Assembly: GCA_023807065.1 (NCBI GenBank)
Contig: JAJJLU010000334.1
Coordinates: 40,298-104,297, forward strand
Length of the DNA: 64,000 bases
Source: Isotricha intestinalis
Taxonomy: Eukaryota; Ciliophora; Litostomatea; Vestibuliferida; Isotrichidae
Direction of reading: 5' to 3'
Part shown: piece after piece, positions 38,061 through 49,143 of the stretch
Layout of the letters: each line of letters starts with the position of its first letter
Position numbering within the stretch: the stretch's first letter is position 1
The notes under the pieces: generated by a model
Told to the model about the DNA's origin: nothing
Seen by the model: the letters and a program-made list of their open reading frames with translations, nothing else
The model's database searches: none
Program-made: the position numbers and the translations under genes

Positions 38061-40304
38061 ATGTCAGAAATTTATGATATTTTATCAAGAATTTTTTTAA
38101 TGGTTTCAGAATACGAAGAAGAAATAGAACAAATAAGAATACAATTAAATTCAGAAAATAATTTTGATTTAGTGCAATTATTTTCGAATTTATCAACAAA
38201 TCATTCAATAACCTCTCATAATTTATTAGAATTTTATTTACAATATTCAGATGATTCAGAAATTAATATAGAAGAACTTGAATTATATTTAACAAAAATA
38301 ATCTTTTTTTATGATGAAGATAGAAATGGTGAATTATCATATAGTGAATTTATATCTTTTGTTCTTAGTCAAACAAAATATAATTTAAGAAGAAAAATTC
38401 ATATTAATAATAATGATGATTATAAATATGAATTGTCTAATAATATTATTATATTATTTAATGGCTTAGTTGAAAAAGAAATTGAATTAATTCAAAATTT
38501 AGAAATTTTTGAAAATCAATTATATCAAATTAAAGGTTTTAATCCTTCTTTAATTTTTGAAAAAATTGAAAATAAAGGTTATATTACTCCAGGCTCAATT
38601 ATTATGATTTTAGATGAACAAGATATTAAAATTTCTAATAATTCTATTCAAAATATTATGAGAAGATTTGATATTAATGGTGATTGTAGAATTGAATTAG
38701 AAGATTTTATTACTATTATGAATTTTGCACAAATTAAAAAATTAAATTATGGAAAAGAAATGTTAGTTAGGGAAAAAAATACTAATTATAATATAAATAA
38801 TTATAATAAAGTTAATTTATCAAATGAAAATAAAAAAAATTTTTCTAAATCCCAAAATTATAATAATGATAATTACATTAAAATAAATAATCAAAAGTTT
38901 CATAATTTAAGCAAATTAAATGAAAGAAGAATTGAAAATAAATTAGAAAAAGAAAAAAGTTTAAGTCCAAATATATATTATAAGTGTAATTCACTTTCAC
39001 ATAGAAATAATCAAAATTTTTATAATTCATTAAAAAGCGAAAAAAGAGATAGAACACCAATTAGAAAAAATATTATTAATGATTATATTAATGATAATGA
39101 TTTTAGAAGAAGTAAAAGAACTAATCTAAGTCATAATATTTTAGATAGAATAAATAAAAAAGATGATGATTTTTTTGATGAATTGAATGCTACTCCAAAT
39201 CATAAATCTTCTTCTAGATTTTTTAATGATAATTCAAATTATAAATCTTTTATGAAAGATGAATTTGAAAAAGTAAAAAGGAACTCAATAAATAAATTAT
39301 ATGATGAATTAAACGATAATAAAAAGAGTAAAAATAAAATGAATAAAAATTTAAATTTTTCATATAATTCTGATTCTCCAAATAATTCAAATTTAAATAA
39401 TAGTAATTCAAATATTTTTTTTTATTCTTCAAATCAAAACACTAATAATAATAATACAAATAATATAGAAATATCAAACAATATAAAGAATATAAATAAT
39501 TTAACTTTAGAAACTTATCAAAAAGTAAAAAAAGAATATTTAGATATTAATAACAATATTAATATTTTTAATTATAATAAACAAGAAAAAGAAAGAAATA
39601 ATCAAGAAAAAAATATTATAATAAATAGAAATAAATCTCCTAGAAGAATTGATAAATCAATTATTATTACAGGATATATTAAATTAGTTATTTCAATGGA
39701 ATTTGAAATTGAACAAGAAAAAATTGTTTTATCAAAAAAAGAAGATTTTAATATTAAAAGTTTATATAATATTTATGAATCAAAAACATATCCAAATAAA
39801 ATAAGTATAACTTCTTTTAAAAGAGCTTCTTTAAATTTTGGAATTGAATTTTCAAATAAAGATTTATATCTGATTTTTAAAAAATATGATCTTGAACAAA
39901 AAGGTTATTTAGTTTATGAAGATTTTTTTAATATTTTTGTTCCTTTTGAAAAAGATTGTAGAGAAGATGTTTTAAAAAAAGACAATAATAATCAATCCAT
40001 TTCTACTGAAACTTCTTTAATTATTCAACAAATATTAACTAAAAATATTGAATTTGAAAATCAATTAGATAAAATGAAAAAAGGAATGAATGTTCAGAAT
40101 GAAAGTATAAGCGATTATTTTAATTTAATTGATAGAGATAAAAAAGGATTTTTAGTTTATGATGATTTACATTTTTTTATGAATAGTTATTTAGAAGATA
40201 ATTTAAGCAATCAAATTGGAATAAATTTATTTTTTTTAAAATTAGATAAGAAAAAACAAAATAAAGTACTATTTGAAAATTTTTATTATGAAATTAAAAG
40301 TTAA
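38061..40304 (+). CDS. EF-hand calcium-binding protein
   Basis: The 747-residue protein has paired EF-hands at both ends. Near residues 89-105 the loop DEDRNGELSYSE has all canonical ligands. Near 205-225 DINGDCRIELED is a good loop with Asp at position 12. In the C-terminal part, about 605-630 and 690-710, DLEQKGYLVYED and DRDKKGFLVYDD are variant loops. The middle (about 235-520) is Asn/Lys/Ser-rich and probably disordered. The pattern of terminal EF pairs joined by a disordered linker suggests a calcium-sensing scaffold. No enzymatic domain is seen. Confidence 0.75.
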   Translation: MSEIYDILSRIFLMVSEYEEEIEQIRIQLNSENNFDLVQLFSNLSTNHSITSHNLLEFYLQYSDDSEINIEELELYLTKIIFFYDEDRNGELSYSEFISFVLSQTKYNLRRKIHINNNDDYKYELSNNIIILFNGLVEKEIELIQNLEIFENQLYQIKGFNPSLIFEKIENKGYITPGSIIMILDEQDIKISNNSIQNIMRRFDINGDCRIELEDFITIMNFAQIKKLNYGKEMLVREKNTNYNINNYNKVNLSNENKKNFSKSQNYNNDNYIKINNQKFHNLSKLNERRIENKLEKEKSLSPNIYYKCNSLSHRNNQNFYNSLKSEKRDRTPIRKNIINDYINDNDFRRSKRTNLSHNILDRINKKDDDFFDELNATPNHKSSSRFFNDNSNYKSFMKDEFEKVKRNSINKLYDELNDNKKSKNKMNKNLNFSYNSDSPNNSNLNNSNSNIFFYSSNQNTNNNNTNNIEISNNIKNINNLTLETYQKVKKEYLDINNNINIFNYNKQEKERNNQEKNIIINRNKSPRRIDKSIIITGYIKLVISMEFEIEQEKIVLSKKEDFNIKSLYNIYESKTYPNKISITSFKRASLNFGIEFSNKDLYLIFKKYDLEQKGYLVYEDFFNIFVPFEKDCREDVLKKDNNNQSISTETSLIIQQILTKNIEFENQLDKMKKGMNVQNESISDYFNLIDRDKKGFLVYDDLHFFMNSYLEDNLSNQIGINLFFLKLDKKKQNKVLFENFYYEIKS

Positions 40305-40835
40305 ATATATAATTGTAAAGTTATTGATATTAATATATTATACTTTTAATGTAGATGATTATTTTTTTTTTAATTTTTTGAATACAAAAAATAATGAAAT
40401 TATATTTTTTTATCCTATTATATTATTAATATTTGAAATAAAGAATCATTTAATCATTCTTTGATCATATAACATTTGAAGAAAATAATTATTGCCTGTA
40501 TAGGACTTTACTTTTTTTATATCTTTTTTCTCATTTTCGCAATAACATTTTTTTTTGATAATTTTTTTAAAATTTAATTTTTCGTTTAATTTTATCTATT
40601 TTACTTTGTCCTTTAGGAGATACTTTTAAAATGATAAATATGATAATTTATTTTAATTTTTATTTTTTTTTTTTTGAAAAAAAGAATTAATTAAATTTCA
40701 TTATTAATTTAAATAGAGTTAGATTAAAAATAATATCATTTTTATTATAATTTATTGACTATTTTTTTGTGAATTAAAAAAAAGTATTTATAATAATTGC
40801 TATTTTTTGTGTTCTTTTTGTTGGAAAATTATTTT
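40305..40835. other. AT-rich spacer
   Basis: About 530 bp between convergent genes. The minus strand near 40470-40650 has a coding-like, lysine-rich run broken by TAA (KVSPKGQSKIDKIKRK), possibly a remnant. A 7-bp inverted repeat AAAGAAT/ATTCTTT lies near 40440-40462. No gene is supported. Confidence 0.4.
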
Positions 40836-42086
40836 TTAATCATTAACTTCGACTTTATTATTATTATTATCAAAATTTAATTTTTTTTTATATGCACAAT
40901 TTCTGTTTCTAGGATTATAAATAATAAATTTATCATAATTAATTTTTTTATTAATAGTAGAAAGATATTTGAAATCAATATTCATAGAATTTTTATTCAT
41001 ATTAACAAAATTAACTGGAGAACCTAATCGAATTGCCAAACTTTCTTTTTTATTTTTATTATTTTCATTATCTTTTTTTCTTTTACATTCTAAAATATTA
41101 TTGCATGAACCAATTAAATCTTTTTTATATTCTAATTTTAAATTATTTATAGTATTTAAATAAGTTTTTTTATTTGGCGAATTATTTTTACTATTCATCG
41201 ATCCATTATTCTGAGATAAAGGAGAAAAAATATTATTTGCAGAACCACTGCCACTTAAATTTGATGAATTATTGATTATTTTTGATTTTGAAAATTCAAT
41301 ATGAATATCTTTTCTAATATATCTTTTTAAAGGAGAATTTGCTGCTAATTTAATTATTTTATTATATGAATTACTATTATTATTACTTTTATTATTATCA
41401 TTATCTTCATTATTAACTTTAGAACGGTTTAATGTTGAATTTTTAGAAGGTGGAATTGATAAAATTATAGATTTAATTTTAAATTGATCTTTTGTTTGTG
41501 AAAAAATTTCTAAAGCTATATTGTATTGTGATTTAAAAACATAATATTTAATATCTCCATTATAAAGTTTTTCTAATAAATGATTTGAATATTCAAATAA
41601 TATTTTATCATTATTATTATTATAGATCAAATAACAAAGAAAATCATATGAAGTCATATAATTAATATTATAATCTAATAACTTTAAGCATATTATTTCA
41701 TTAGAAATAATATCTTCATTTTTGTATAAGCAAAATTTTTCTCTGTAAATATTTTTTAAATCTTTAATCTTTAAAATATGATATTGATCACATAAACTTT
41801 TAATTGCAATAAGAAAACAACATAAAATTAATAAATCAAGATTATTAATAAAAACTTCATTTCCACAGTTATATAAAACAATGTCATGAAATAATAACGT
41901 CTGATAAAAAAGAGAAGTTTTATTATAATAAGGTGATTTATAACATAATGATTTTATTATACTTAAACTATATTGTCTATAATTTAATTGAGTATATTTA
42001 ATAAAGATTTTATTTGTTTTTGAACTTATACATTTATGAAAAATAGGTTTATTTAAGTTTTTCATTATTTCAGATGAATTTTCCAT
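40836..42086 (-). CDS. Cyclin-like protein with Ser-Pro-rich tail
   Basis: The 416-residue protein has a cyclin N-box at about residues 35-165. The hallmark helix LDLLILCCFLIAIKSLCDQ (helix 3, FLIAxK) is followed by a helix with LKDLKNIYREKF and then EIICLKLLDYNINYMTSYDFL, which matches the ExxxLxxLxYxI helix ending a cyclin box. A C-box is less clear (about 165-215). The rest is Asn/Lys/Ser-rich with Ser-Pro sites (NSPLKRY, FSPLSQN, NSPNKK, GSPVNF), possible phosphorylation sites. The CDK partner is unknown. Divergent in sequence from the two PHO80-type cyclins here. Confidence 0.65.
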   Translation of the reverse strand: MENSSEIMKNLNKPIFHKCISSKTNKIFIKYTQLNYRQYSLSIIKSLCYKSPYYNKTSLFYQTLLFHDIVLYNCGNEVFINNLDLLILCCFLIAIKSLCDQYHILKIKDLKNIYREKFCLYKNEDIISNEIICLKLLDYNINYMTSYDFLCYLIYNNNNDKILFEYSNHLLEKLYNGDIKYYVFKSQYNIALEIFSQTKDQFKIKSIILSIPPSKNSTLNRSKVNNEDNDNNKSNNNSNSYNKIIKLAANSPLKRYIRKDIHIEFSKSKIINNSSNLSGSGSANNIFSPLSQNNGSMNSKNNSPNKKTYLNTINNLKLEYKKDLIGSCNNILECKRKKDNENNKNKKESLAIRLGSPVNFVNMNKNSMNIDFKYLSTINKKINYDKFIIYNPRNRNCAYKKKLNFDNNNNKVEVND

Positions 42087-42277
42087 AATTATTTTTTTTT
42101 TTTAAAATTAATTATTTTTTTTTATTTTATTTTTTAAATATTATTATATTCTAATATAAAAACCAATTACTAACATCAAAATCAAAAAAAACATAAAATT
42201 AAGTCAAAATATTAAATGAAAACATTAAAATGTTATTATAAAATGAAATATTTAACTAATAATCACATATTATACAT

Positions 42278-44665
42278 TTATTTATCTTCATCTTTATAAA
42301 AATTTAAAGAAAATTTATCAGAATTATTTAATAATAAATTGTTTTTAGGAATATTTTTAGGAATATTATTTAAAATTTTGGATAATTTAGTATATTTAAT
42401 TTCTGAATTTTCATTTATACAATTTAACAAATTATTATTTTTATCTAATGAAAAATTGGGTGAATCTTTATTTTTTTTAAAAACTAAACTTTTATTTTTA
42501 TCAAAAAATAACTTTTTGGAAATAATATCATCATCATAATTATTTTTTTCTAATTTATGATAAGAAATATTTTCTTTAATTTGATTAACATATTTCTCTA
42601 ATTCTTTAGCTTCATTAATTCTAGAAGAGGAATTTACAATTTCTTTTTTCTTTTTGTAACTTTCAATAATTTCTTTTTCTTTTTCCTTAATTTCACTTTT
42701 AATATTTTTAATAGTATCATAATGTTTTTTTGAATGAATGACTTGAATAGAATTTCCAATAAAAGAAACTGAACTATTTTTATTATTAAAATAACTTTTT
42801 TCTCCATCAATAGAATTAAATATTTTAGGAGAGAGATTACCAATGGGCATTTTTTTTAAAGTTATAATATTATTAATATAATCTTTATTTTTGTAATTAC
42901 CATTATTTTTATTATTATTATTTTCTAAAATATTATCTTTATAAGAAATAAATAAATTTCTTTCATCTTCTTCTGAAAAAGATCTTGCTAATTTTAAATC
43001 ACTTTTTTCAATATTTCTTTTTGGTAATTTAGGAAAAATAGAATAACTTCTTGCTGCAAATTGTTTTATATCTTTTAATGACATTGATTTTTGATGTTTA
43101 TTATTTTGTAAATTTAATTGTTTGGGTTCTTCTTTTAAATTTGAATCTGAATCATTTTTATTATTATTTTGAATTTTTGAATCTGATATATTTTCTATTA
43201 AAGCTTTATTTTTACTTGGATATTCCATAAAATTTTTATCTTGGAAATTTATGTTTTTTAATCTTTGGAAAAATTTTCTTTGACTGAATGAATTTATGTT
43301 TTCTTCATTTGAATTATCAGGATGATAAAAATTGTTTCCTGAATTTTTAAAGATATTTTTAAGCATAATATTATTAGTATAACTATTATTTTTCGTTATT
43401 TTATTATTAACATTATCATTATTATTAATATAATTGTTGTTATTATGATTATTATTATGATTTTTAAGATTATGTTTTTCTTCTAAATTATTTATATTTG
43501 GTATTTTATTTTCATTTGAATTTTCTTCTATATTATTTCTATTCATTATATCATTAACTCCAACTTCTCCTTGAATATATTTTTTTAAAAAACTTTCAAT
43601 AATTTTTCCTTTTTTTACAGGTTCATTTTTTTTATTATTATTATTTTCATTTTTAACAACATCATTTATTTTATTTTTTGAATTATTAATAACATTATAA
43701 TCAATTTCATTTCTTTTTTCATTTAATCTATTGACTTTTAATTCTATTTCTTTAAGGAAATCATCTAATTTGGAAATTTGTTCTTTAATTTGGTTACAAT
43801 CATTTTTATAATTTTCAATTTTACTATTTATATTATTATTTGTTTGTTTAATAAATTCAATTTCTTTTTTTAAATTATAATCAATATCATTCTTATCATT
43901 AATAATTTTATTTTCGTGATTAGGATTTTCATTTTTAGATTGTAATTCAATAATATGTTTACTATTTTCAAGTCTTATTTCATTTATTCTGTTATCATAA
44001 ACTTTAATCAAATCAGTTAATCTAACTTCAGTTAAACTTACACATTTTTTAGTATAATCACTCATAGATTTAGTAATTCCTTCAAATTGATTTTTTATAT
44101 TTTTAATCATTGTATCTATTTTATTTTTATAATTTTTAAATTCTGTAATATTTTTGTCTTTATGAGATAATAATTCTTTTATATTAATTAAAACAAAATC
44201 AATAAATTGATGTAAATTTTTAAATCTACACATTTGACCAATTATTCCTGGATATATTATACTTTCTGAAATTAATTTATCGTGATTAAATATTGAATCA
44301 TGTAATTCTTTATAATTTGAATTTATTTTTAATTCTTGTGCCATATACTCATCTTTCATTTTAGTTTTAAATTGAAGTAATGAATCTATTTTTTCATGTA
44401 TATTTTTATCTACTGAAATTAAATTTGATAAATCATTTACTTTTTGAGATACATTTTCTATTTTTAAATTATAATCATTTAATTTATTTTCTAATGAGGA
44501 TGAACAATTTTCAAATTTTAAATTCAATTTATTTTCTATTTTTTTTAAATCTTTTAAAACTTCATCTTTAAATAATAATATATTTTTTTGGAAGGAACTT
44601 TGTTGTGGAGATAATATATTTATACTATTATTACTTTTTGGGGAATATGAATCAGAATTATTCAT
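42278..44665 (-). CDS. Large coiled-coil protein with a short conserved-looking non-coil motif
   Basis: The 795-residue protein is coiled coil over about residues 25-130 and 150-330. Between the coils is a non-helical stretch IIYPGIIGQMCRFKNLHQFI (about 135-155) that breaks the heptads and stands out in composition. It may be a conserved core of an alveolate coiled-coil family, although this is from memory and not verified. The C-terminal 450 residues are Asn/Lys/Ser-rich and mostly disordered, with basic patches. It probably belongs to the cortical or ciliary cytoskeleton. Function is not known. Confidence 0.65.
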   Translation of the reverse strand: MNNSDSYSPKSNNSINILSPQQSSFQKNILLFKDEVLKDLKKIENKLNLKFENCSSSLENKLNDYNLKIENVSQKVNDLSNLISVDKNIHEKIDSLLQFKTKMKDEYMAQELKINSNYKELHDSIFNHDKLISESIIYPGIIGQMCRFKNLHQFIDFVLINIKELLSHKDKNITEFKNYKNKIDTMIKNIKNQFEGITKSMSDYTKKCVSLTEVRLTDLIKVYDNRINEIRLENSKHIIELQSKNENPNHENKIINDKNDIDYNLKKEIEFIKQTNNNINSKIENYKNDCNQIKEQISKLDDFLKEIELKVNRLNEKRNEIDYNVINNSKNKINDVVKNENNNNKKNEPVKKGKIIESFLKKYIQGEVGVNDIMNRNNIEENSNENKIPNINNLEEKHNLKNHNNNHNNNNYINNNDNVNNKITKNNSYTNNIMLKNIFKNSGNNFYHPDNSNEENINSFSQRKFFQRLKNINFQDKNFMEYPSKNKALIENISDSKIQNNNKNDSDSNLKEEPKQLNLQNNKHQKSMSLKDIKQFAARSYSIFPKLPKRNIEKSDLKLARSFSEEDERNLFISYKDNILENNNNKNNGNYKNKDYINNIITLKKMPIGNLSPKIFNSIDGEKSYFNNKNSSVSFIGNSIQVIHSKKHYDTIKNIKSEIKEKEKEIIESYKKKKEIVNSSSRINEAKELEKYVNQIKENISYHKLEKNNYDDDIISKKLFFDKNKSLVFKKNKDSPNFSLDKNNNLLNCINENSEIKYTKLSKILNNIPKNIPKNNLLLNNSDKFSLNFYKDEDK

Positions 44666-45670
44666 ATTTATGATAATATATTTAAATTAAAATAATTTTT
44701 ATTCAAGAAATAATTTAGAAATAATTGAATTTATGATTTATTAATTTTAATTCATATAAGAATTTTTAAAAAAATAATATCTTTTACGGTAATATATGGA
44801 GAAGTAAAATTTTATATAAAATACATCATAAAATATATAATTTACAGTTAAATTAAGACATTTCTTTTTTTACAAATAAATTGAACTTACTTAATATTTA
44901 TAAAACAAAAGTATTTTTATTCATAAAACCCAAAAATGTATCAATCAATTTAATAATCTGTTTCAATAATCAAGATTCGCTGTTAGTTTTTATCATTTAA
45001 AAAAAAAATATCTTAAAATAAAGATTACAACAACAAATTTACAAATAATCTAAATTTAAACAATTTTAATAATATCAATAACATCCAAATAAGTGAAATG
45101 CATTTCCATATATTATTTTATTAATGTGAAAAATGTAAATTTATTTTGGAGTTTTTTAATATCTGGTAATAGGTCTCAGATATGAAGAAAAACATTTTAT
45201 TTATATATTTTAAAAAAACTAATTATAGGTATTCAAAAGAATAAAAAACAAAAGAATAATAAATTATATAACAGAAAAGTTTGTTAATAGTATATAATTA
45301 ATAATAAATAATTAACAGAATTCTCAAAATTTTTAAAGATAAAGATAATAAAATAGAAGAAAAATAAAATATTAATAAGAATAGTAAGTTAAATAGTATT
45401 TTAGATGATATTAAAAAAACTATATATATAAAATAAATAAAAATTATATAAATATTGAATTAGGAAATTAGACTTCAATAGGATAATCAATTGAAAAGAT
45501 TTAACATGATATTAAGATAATCAAATTTTGTGAAGAATTTTAATGATTAACAAACTTTTCACAAAAACAACTTGATAAATATTATTATGATTTATAAAAA
45601 ATATTCTTTTTATCATCGTTGTTATGATTTTTAATTAATAATTTATTAATTATTTTAAATTTTTGAAAAT
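44666..45670. other. 1-kb spacer between divergent genes
   Basis: A plus-strand frame from 44885 into the next gene (same frame as its ATG at 45671) contains TAA and TAG but no TGA. The number of TAA/TAG is what random sequence this AT-rich would give, so it is not evidence of a gene. Parts such as EMHFHILFY and CEKCKFILEFF look coding and could be remains. It probably holds two promoters. Confidence 0.4.
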
Positions 45671-47893
45671 ATGGAAAATAAAAATGATAAAATAGAGGAA
45701 AATAAAAATGATAAAAAAGAGGAAAATCTTTATAATAATATTACAAGTGAAATTAATGAATTAATTCAAATTTATAAAGAAGGAGATATATATGAAAATT
45801 TATCTATTAAATGTGATATATTAAAAGGAAAATATAAAGAAATGCTTGTAAAAAATTTGATTCCAGATAATATAGAGAATGAATTAATTAATCAATTCCA
45901 AACAATTTATAATAAAGAAAAAATAAAAGAAAAACCAAATGATAATTTTTTAGAATTTATATTTTATTTAATTGAATTTTTACCTTATTTATATCATCCT
46001 ACTGAATTTTTAACTGATATTAAATTACAATCTTTTAATGAAATAGAAAAACAAAATATAAATTTTTTAGAATTATTTAAATCAATTACTCCAAAGGAAA
46101 ATTGTAAAATTAATATTTTAATCGATGATTTAATATATTATTTATTTATTAATTACAAAGACATAAAATCACTTTTTATAGAATTTAATTTACTTGATAC
46201 TTACCCTTCAAGAAGTGTTTATATATCTTTTAAATTTATTTGTCTTTATTTATTTATGTTTAATAAAATGACAATTAATAATATTAATATTACTTTATTT
46301 AATGAATCTTTAACTTATATTTCAAATTTATTTTTCCAAGAAGCAAGTTATTATAATCAAAAATTTAATAATGAATATTATAATAATGTTTTTGAAGATA
46401 TTGAATTTAATACAAATGATAAAGTAAAGAGAAAATTAAATAATGAGGAATTTAAATTTTTAACAAATAATGTTTTTAAATTTTTATATCTAATAATTAA
46501 AACTTTTTCATCTCATTTAACAATTTTTGATTTTACTGAAAAAGAAAGTAGAATAATTTTTTGGAATTATTTTGACAAAACATTAAATAATGAAATTATA
46601 GATTGTAAAACAGAACTTGAGATAAATGTTTATACATTTTATATTTTAATTTCATTTTCACTTGATGTTTTATCTTTTATTTATTCAAATTTTTTATATT
46701 TAAATAAAGAATTTACAAGTAAAAATGAATTTCATTTTGATAATTATGATCCTTTTTTTACATTTGTGGAAACAAATGATTGGAAAAATCCAATTTTTCA
46801 TTATGAATTTATAACATATGTAAAGAATTTTTATTTATCATATGTTAATGATAATATCAAATTTGTGGAAATTTATTTATCACTTACTGATTTAAAATTT
46901 GATTTCAATGAAAAATATGATTTCTTATATGAAAAAACAACAAATAAATATTTAATTATAAATCCAGTTGAATCAATAGGTATATCTTCTTTAATTTGGA
47001 TAATAAATAAAGAAAATAAATTTAAAAATATAAATTATATATATTCACCTCTTTATATTCTTGATATTTATCTTCCTTTAATTTCATCAATGTTAAAAAC
47101 AGAAAATTTAACAAAGTATTTAGCTTTAGAGACAATAATTAATTTTTCAGAATTATATGAAAAAAAGCCAATAATTGATAATTTAAATCATTTAATATAT
47201 TATTCTTTTTATGATATATTTGATGAGATTTTAAATTATATTGGAAGTCAAGAACCTGATGAAATGAGAAGATATGTTAATAGTAAATTACCTAAAATTA
47301 TTAATTTATTAGATAATGATGCTAAATATCAGTTTTTTGATTACTTTTGTGATCATTCTTTGAATGTTTCTGAAGAATCTAATATTAATGATGATAAAGT
47401 TGCTTATTTTATTCAAATTATTAAAAATACTATTAATGACAATTTAAAAGAAAATAAAAATTTAAGTTTTTGGAATGAAGATTTTATTAAAAAAATAATA
47501 AAGAATTTTGGTTTTAATTATGAAAAAATTTTTATCTTTGAAATTATTGAGACAGTTAGTCAAACTCTTAATTTTATAATTTTTATAATTTTAAAAGATA
47601 AATTTAATTTTAAAGGTAAATTAGGGGTTTATAATAAAGAATATTTATATTTTATAAGAAAAAATATAAATGGAATTGCTAATTTAGTAGAAAAATTTGT
47701 AAAAAGTTCAAATGAAGAAAAATATAAAACTTTGAATATTAATTCCTTAAATCAAACTGAAGAAACTCAAAAAGCATTTAAATTAAAAAACAATCAATGT
47801 TATTTATTATTAGATTTAGTAAATAAACTTGATAATCTTGTGACAAAATGTTTATTAGAATTAGATTCTATTAACAATAAAAAAGAAAATTAA
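45671..47893 (+). CDS. Large helical-repeat protein, possibly glomulin/ALF4/Ybp-like
   Basis: A 740-residue protein that is almost entirely alpha-helical in appearance, without low-complexity runs after residue 25. It therefore looks well conserved. Repeated helical hairpins are rich in Phe, Leu and Tyr. Blocks such as YIYSPLYILDIYLPLISSML, then a helix with LALETIINFSELYEKK, recall HEAT-like proteins of the glomulin/ALF4/Ybp family, which bind cullin-RING ligases or kinetochore partners. This identification is tentative, and an E4-like ubiquitin factor or other armadillo-type protein is possible. It converges with the next gene, with 43 bp between the stops. Confidence 0.6.
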   Translation: MENKNDKIEENKNDKKEENLYNNITSEINELIQIYKEGDIYENLSIKCDILKGKYKEMLVKNLIPDNIENELINQFQTIYNKEKIKEKPNDNFLEFIFYLIEFLPYLYHPTEFLTDIKLQSFNEIEKQNINFLELFKSITPKENCKINILIDDLIYYLFINYKDIKSLFIEFNLLDTYPSRSVYISFKFICLYLFMFNKMTINNINITLFNESLTYISNLFFQEASYYNQKFNNEYYNNVFEDIEFNTNDKVKRKLNNEEFKFLTNNVFKFLYLIIKTFSSHLTIFDFTEKESRIIFWNYFDKTLNNEIIDCKTELEINVYTFYILISFSLDVLSFIYSNFLYLNKEFTSKNEFHFDNYDPFFTFVETNDWKNPIFHYEFITYVKNFYLSYVNDNIKFVEIYLSLTDLKFDFNEKYDFLYEKTTNKYLIINPVESIGISSLIWIINKENKFKNINYIYSPLYILDIYLPLISSMLKTENLTKYLALETIINFSELYEKKPIIDNLNHLIYYSFYDIFDEILNYIGSQEPDEMRRYVNSKLPKIINLLDNDAKYQFFDYFCDHSLNVSEESNINDDKVAYFIQIIKNTINDNLKENKNLSFWNEDFIKKIIKNFGFNYEKIFIFEIIETVSQTLNFIIFIILKDKFNFKGKLGVYNKEYLYFIRKNINGIANLVEKFVKSSNEEKYKTLNINSLNQTEETQKAFKLKNNQCYLLLDLVNKLDNLVTKCLLELDSINNKKEN

Positions 47894-47936
47894 TATATAA
47901 GATTAATATTTAATTTAAATAATTCAAAAAAAAAAT

Positions 47937-49043
47937 TTAATTTACTTTATTTATTATTCTAAATAAACTATCATATTTCTTTTCAAAAAATTCTTCTGTT
48001 TCGTTTATATTTTTAAAAACATCAGTTCTTAATTTATTTATTGAATCTTCAATATCATTACTTCTTTCTTTTAAAATTTCTATATCATCATTAGCATAAT
48101 CAAATAATTTTTTCAAAGAAGAATTTTGTTCATCAAAATTACTTTGAACATATTTAATAAATTTATCTTGTTCATTAATAATATGTTTTTCAAAATATTC
48201 CATTTCTTGATTAAAATTATTTATTTTTGTTTGAAAATCATTAGAAATATTTTTATAATTTGTTTTAATTAAATTATTCATTTCTTTAATTTGACTATGA
48301 AAATCATTTTTTAAAATATCAAAATTATTATTATGATTTCTAAATATATCATCATAATTTTTCATTTTTGAATTCATATCTAATAAAATATTATCTATTC
48401 TTTTATTATAATTTTCACTTGAATTATCTTTTTCAATATTATTATCATTTATTTTATTAATTTCAGAAATTGTTTGAATTCTAAAATTTTTTAATTGTTC
48501 AGTTTCATTTTTTAATGATTGAATTTCTTTTTGAATTCCATTTAAATCATTTGAAAAATTAATTACTACATCATTTAATTTTTTTGAATGATATTCAGTA
48601 TTTAAAACATTAGAATTTAATTCACTTTTATATTGATTAAATTCATTTTCAATCATTTGTTGGATTCTAAAAAATTTATCACTATTAATATCAAGATTAT
48701 TTTTAGAAGTATTTGTCAAAGGACTTTTAAAAGTTTTTTCAATATAATCTAAAAATTCTTTATTTTTTTTATTATAATCATCCGATATATCATTCTTTAA
48801 TTTTTCCATATTTTTATTTAAAGTATCTTCAAAATCATCAAAAGTTTTTTGTAATATATTTAATTGAGTTGAAAAATTTTCATTTGTTGAAAAACTTAAT
48901 TTTTCTAAGTTTTGTCTTTGAGATATTTCTACTGTTAATTGTTGAGATAAAGTTTCATTTAAAGCTTCTAATTGAGATAATCTTTTTAATATTTTTTGAA
49001 TTTCCATGTTCTTTTCAATATTTTTATGTGTCTTCAAACTCAT
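47937..49043 (-). CDS. Coiled-coil protein
   Basis: A 368-residue protein that is coiled coil from residue about 10 to the end, rich in Asn, Asp, Lys and Glu, with few Gly or Pro. The N-terminus has LKRLSQLEALNETLSQQLTV followed by EISQRQNLEKL. The regular helices of this length recall filament or fibre-forming proteins such as SF-assemblin-type proteins, but no diagnostic motif was seen. It shares a 100-bp divergent upstream region with the GST gene. Confidence 0.6.
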   Translation of the reverse strand: MSLKTHKNIEKNMEIQKILKRLSQLEALNETLSQQLTVEISQRQNLEKLSFSTNENFSTQLNILQKTFDDFEDTLNKNMEKLKNDISDDYNKKNKEFLDYIEKTFKSPLTNTSKNNLDINSDKFFRIQQMIENEFNQYKSELNSNVLNTEYHSKKLNDVVINFSNDLNGIQKEIQSLKNETEQLKNFRIQTISEINKINDNNIEKDNSSENYNKRIDNILLDMNSKMKNYDDIFRNHNNNFDILKNDFHSQIKEMNNLIKTNYKNISNDFQTKINNFNQEMEYFEKHIINEQDKFIKYVQSNFDEQNSSLKKLFDYANDDIEILKERSNDIEDSINKLRTDVFKNINETEEFFEKKYDSLFRIINKVN

Positions 49044-49143
49044 TTATAAAAATTAAAATTAATATAAAATTCAATAAAACATCTATTAAAGAAAAAAGTA
49101 AAATATATAAATAAAAAAAATCCTTAAAAAACATATAAAAAAA

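Noticed and set aside
40273..40464. 63-codon ORF overlapping the end of the EF-hand gene.
   Set aside because: It overlaps the EF-hand coding end in another frame and is otherwise Phe/Ile-rich low-complexity spacer.
44885..45670. A 262-codon frame without TGA that becomes open if TAA and TAG are read as Gln and runs into the next gene's ATG.
   Set aside because: About 25 TAA/TAG in 262 codons is roughly what random sequence of this composition gives, and conserved genes here use TAA and TAG as stops.
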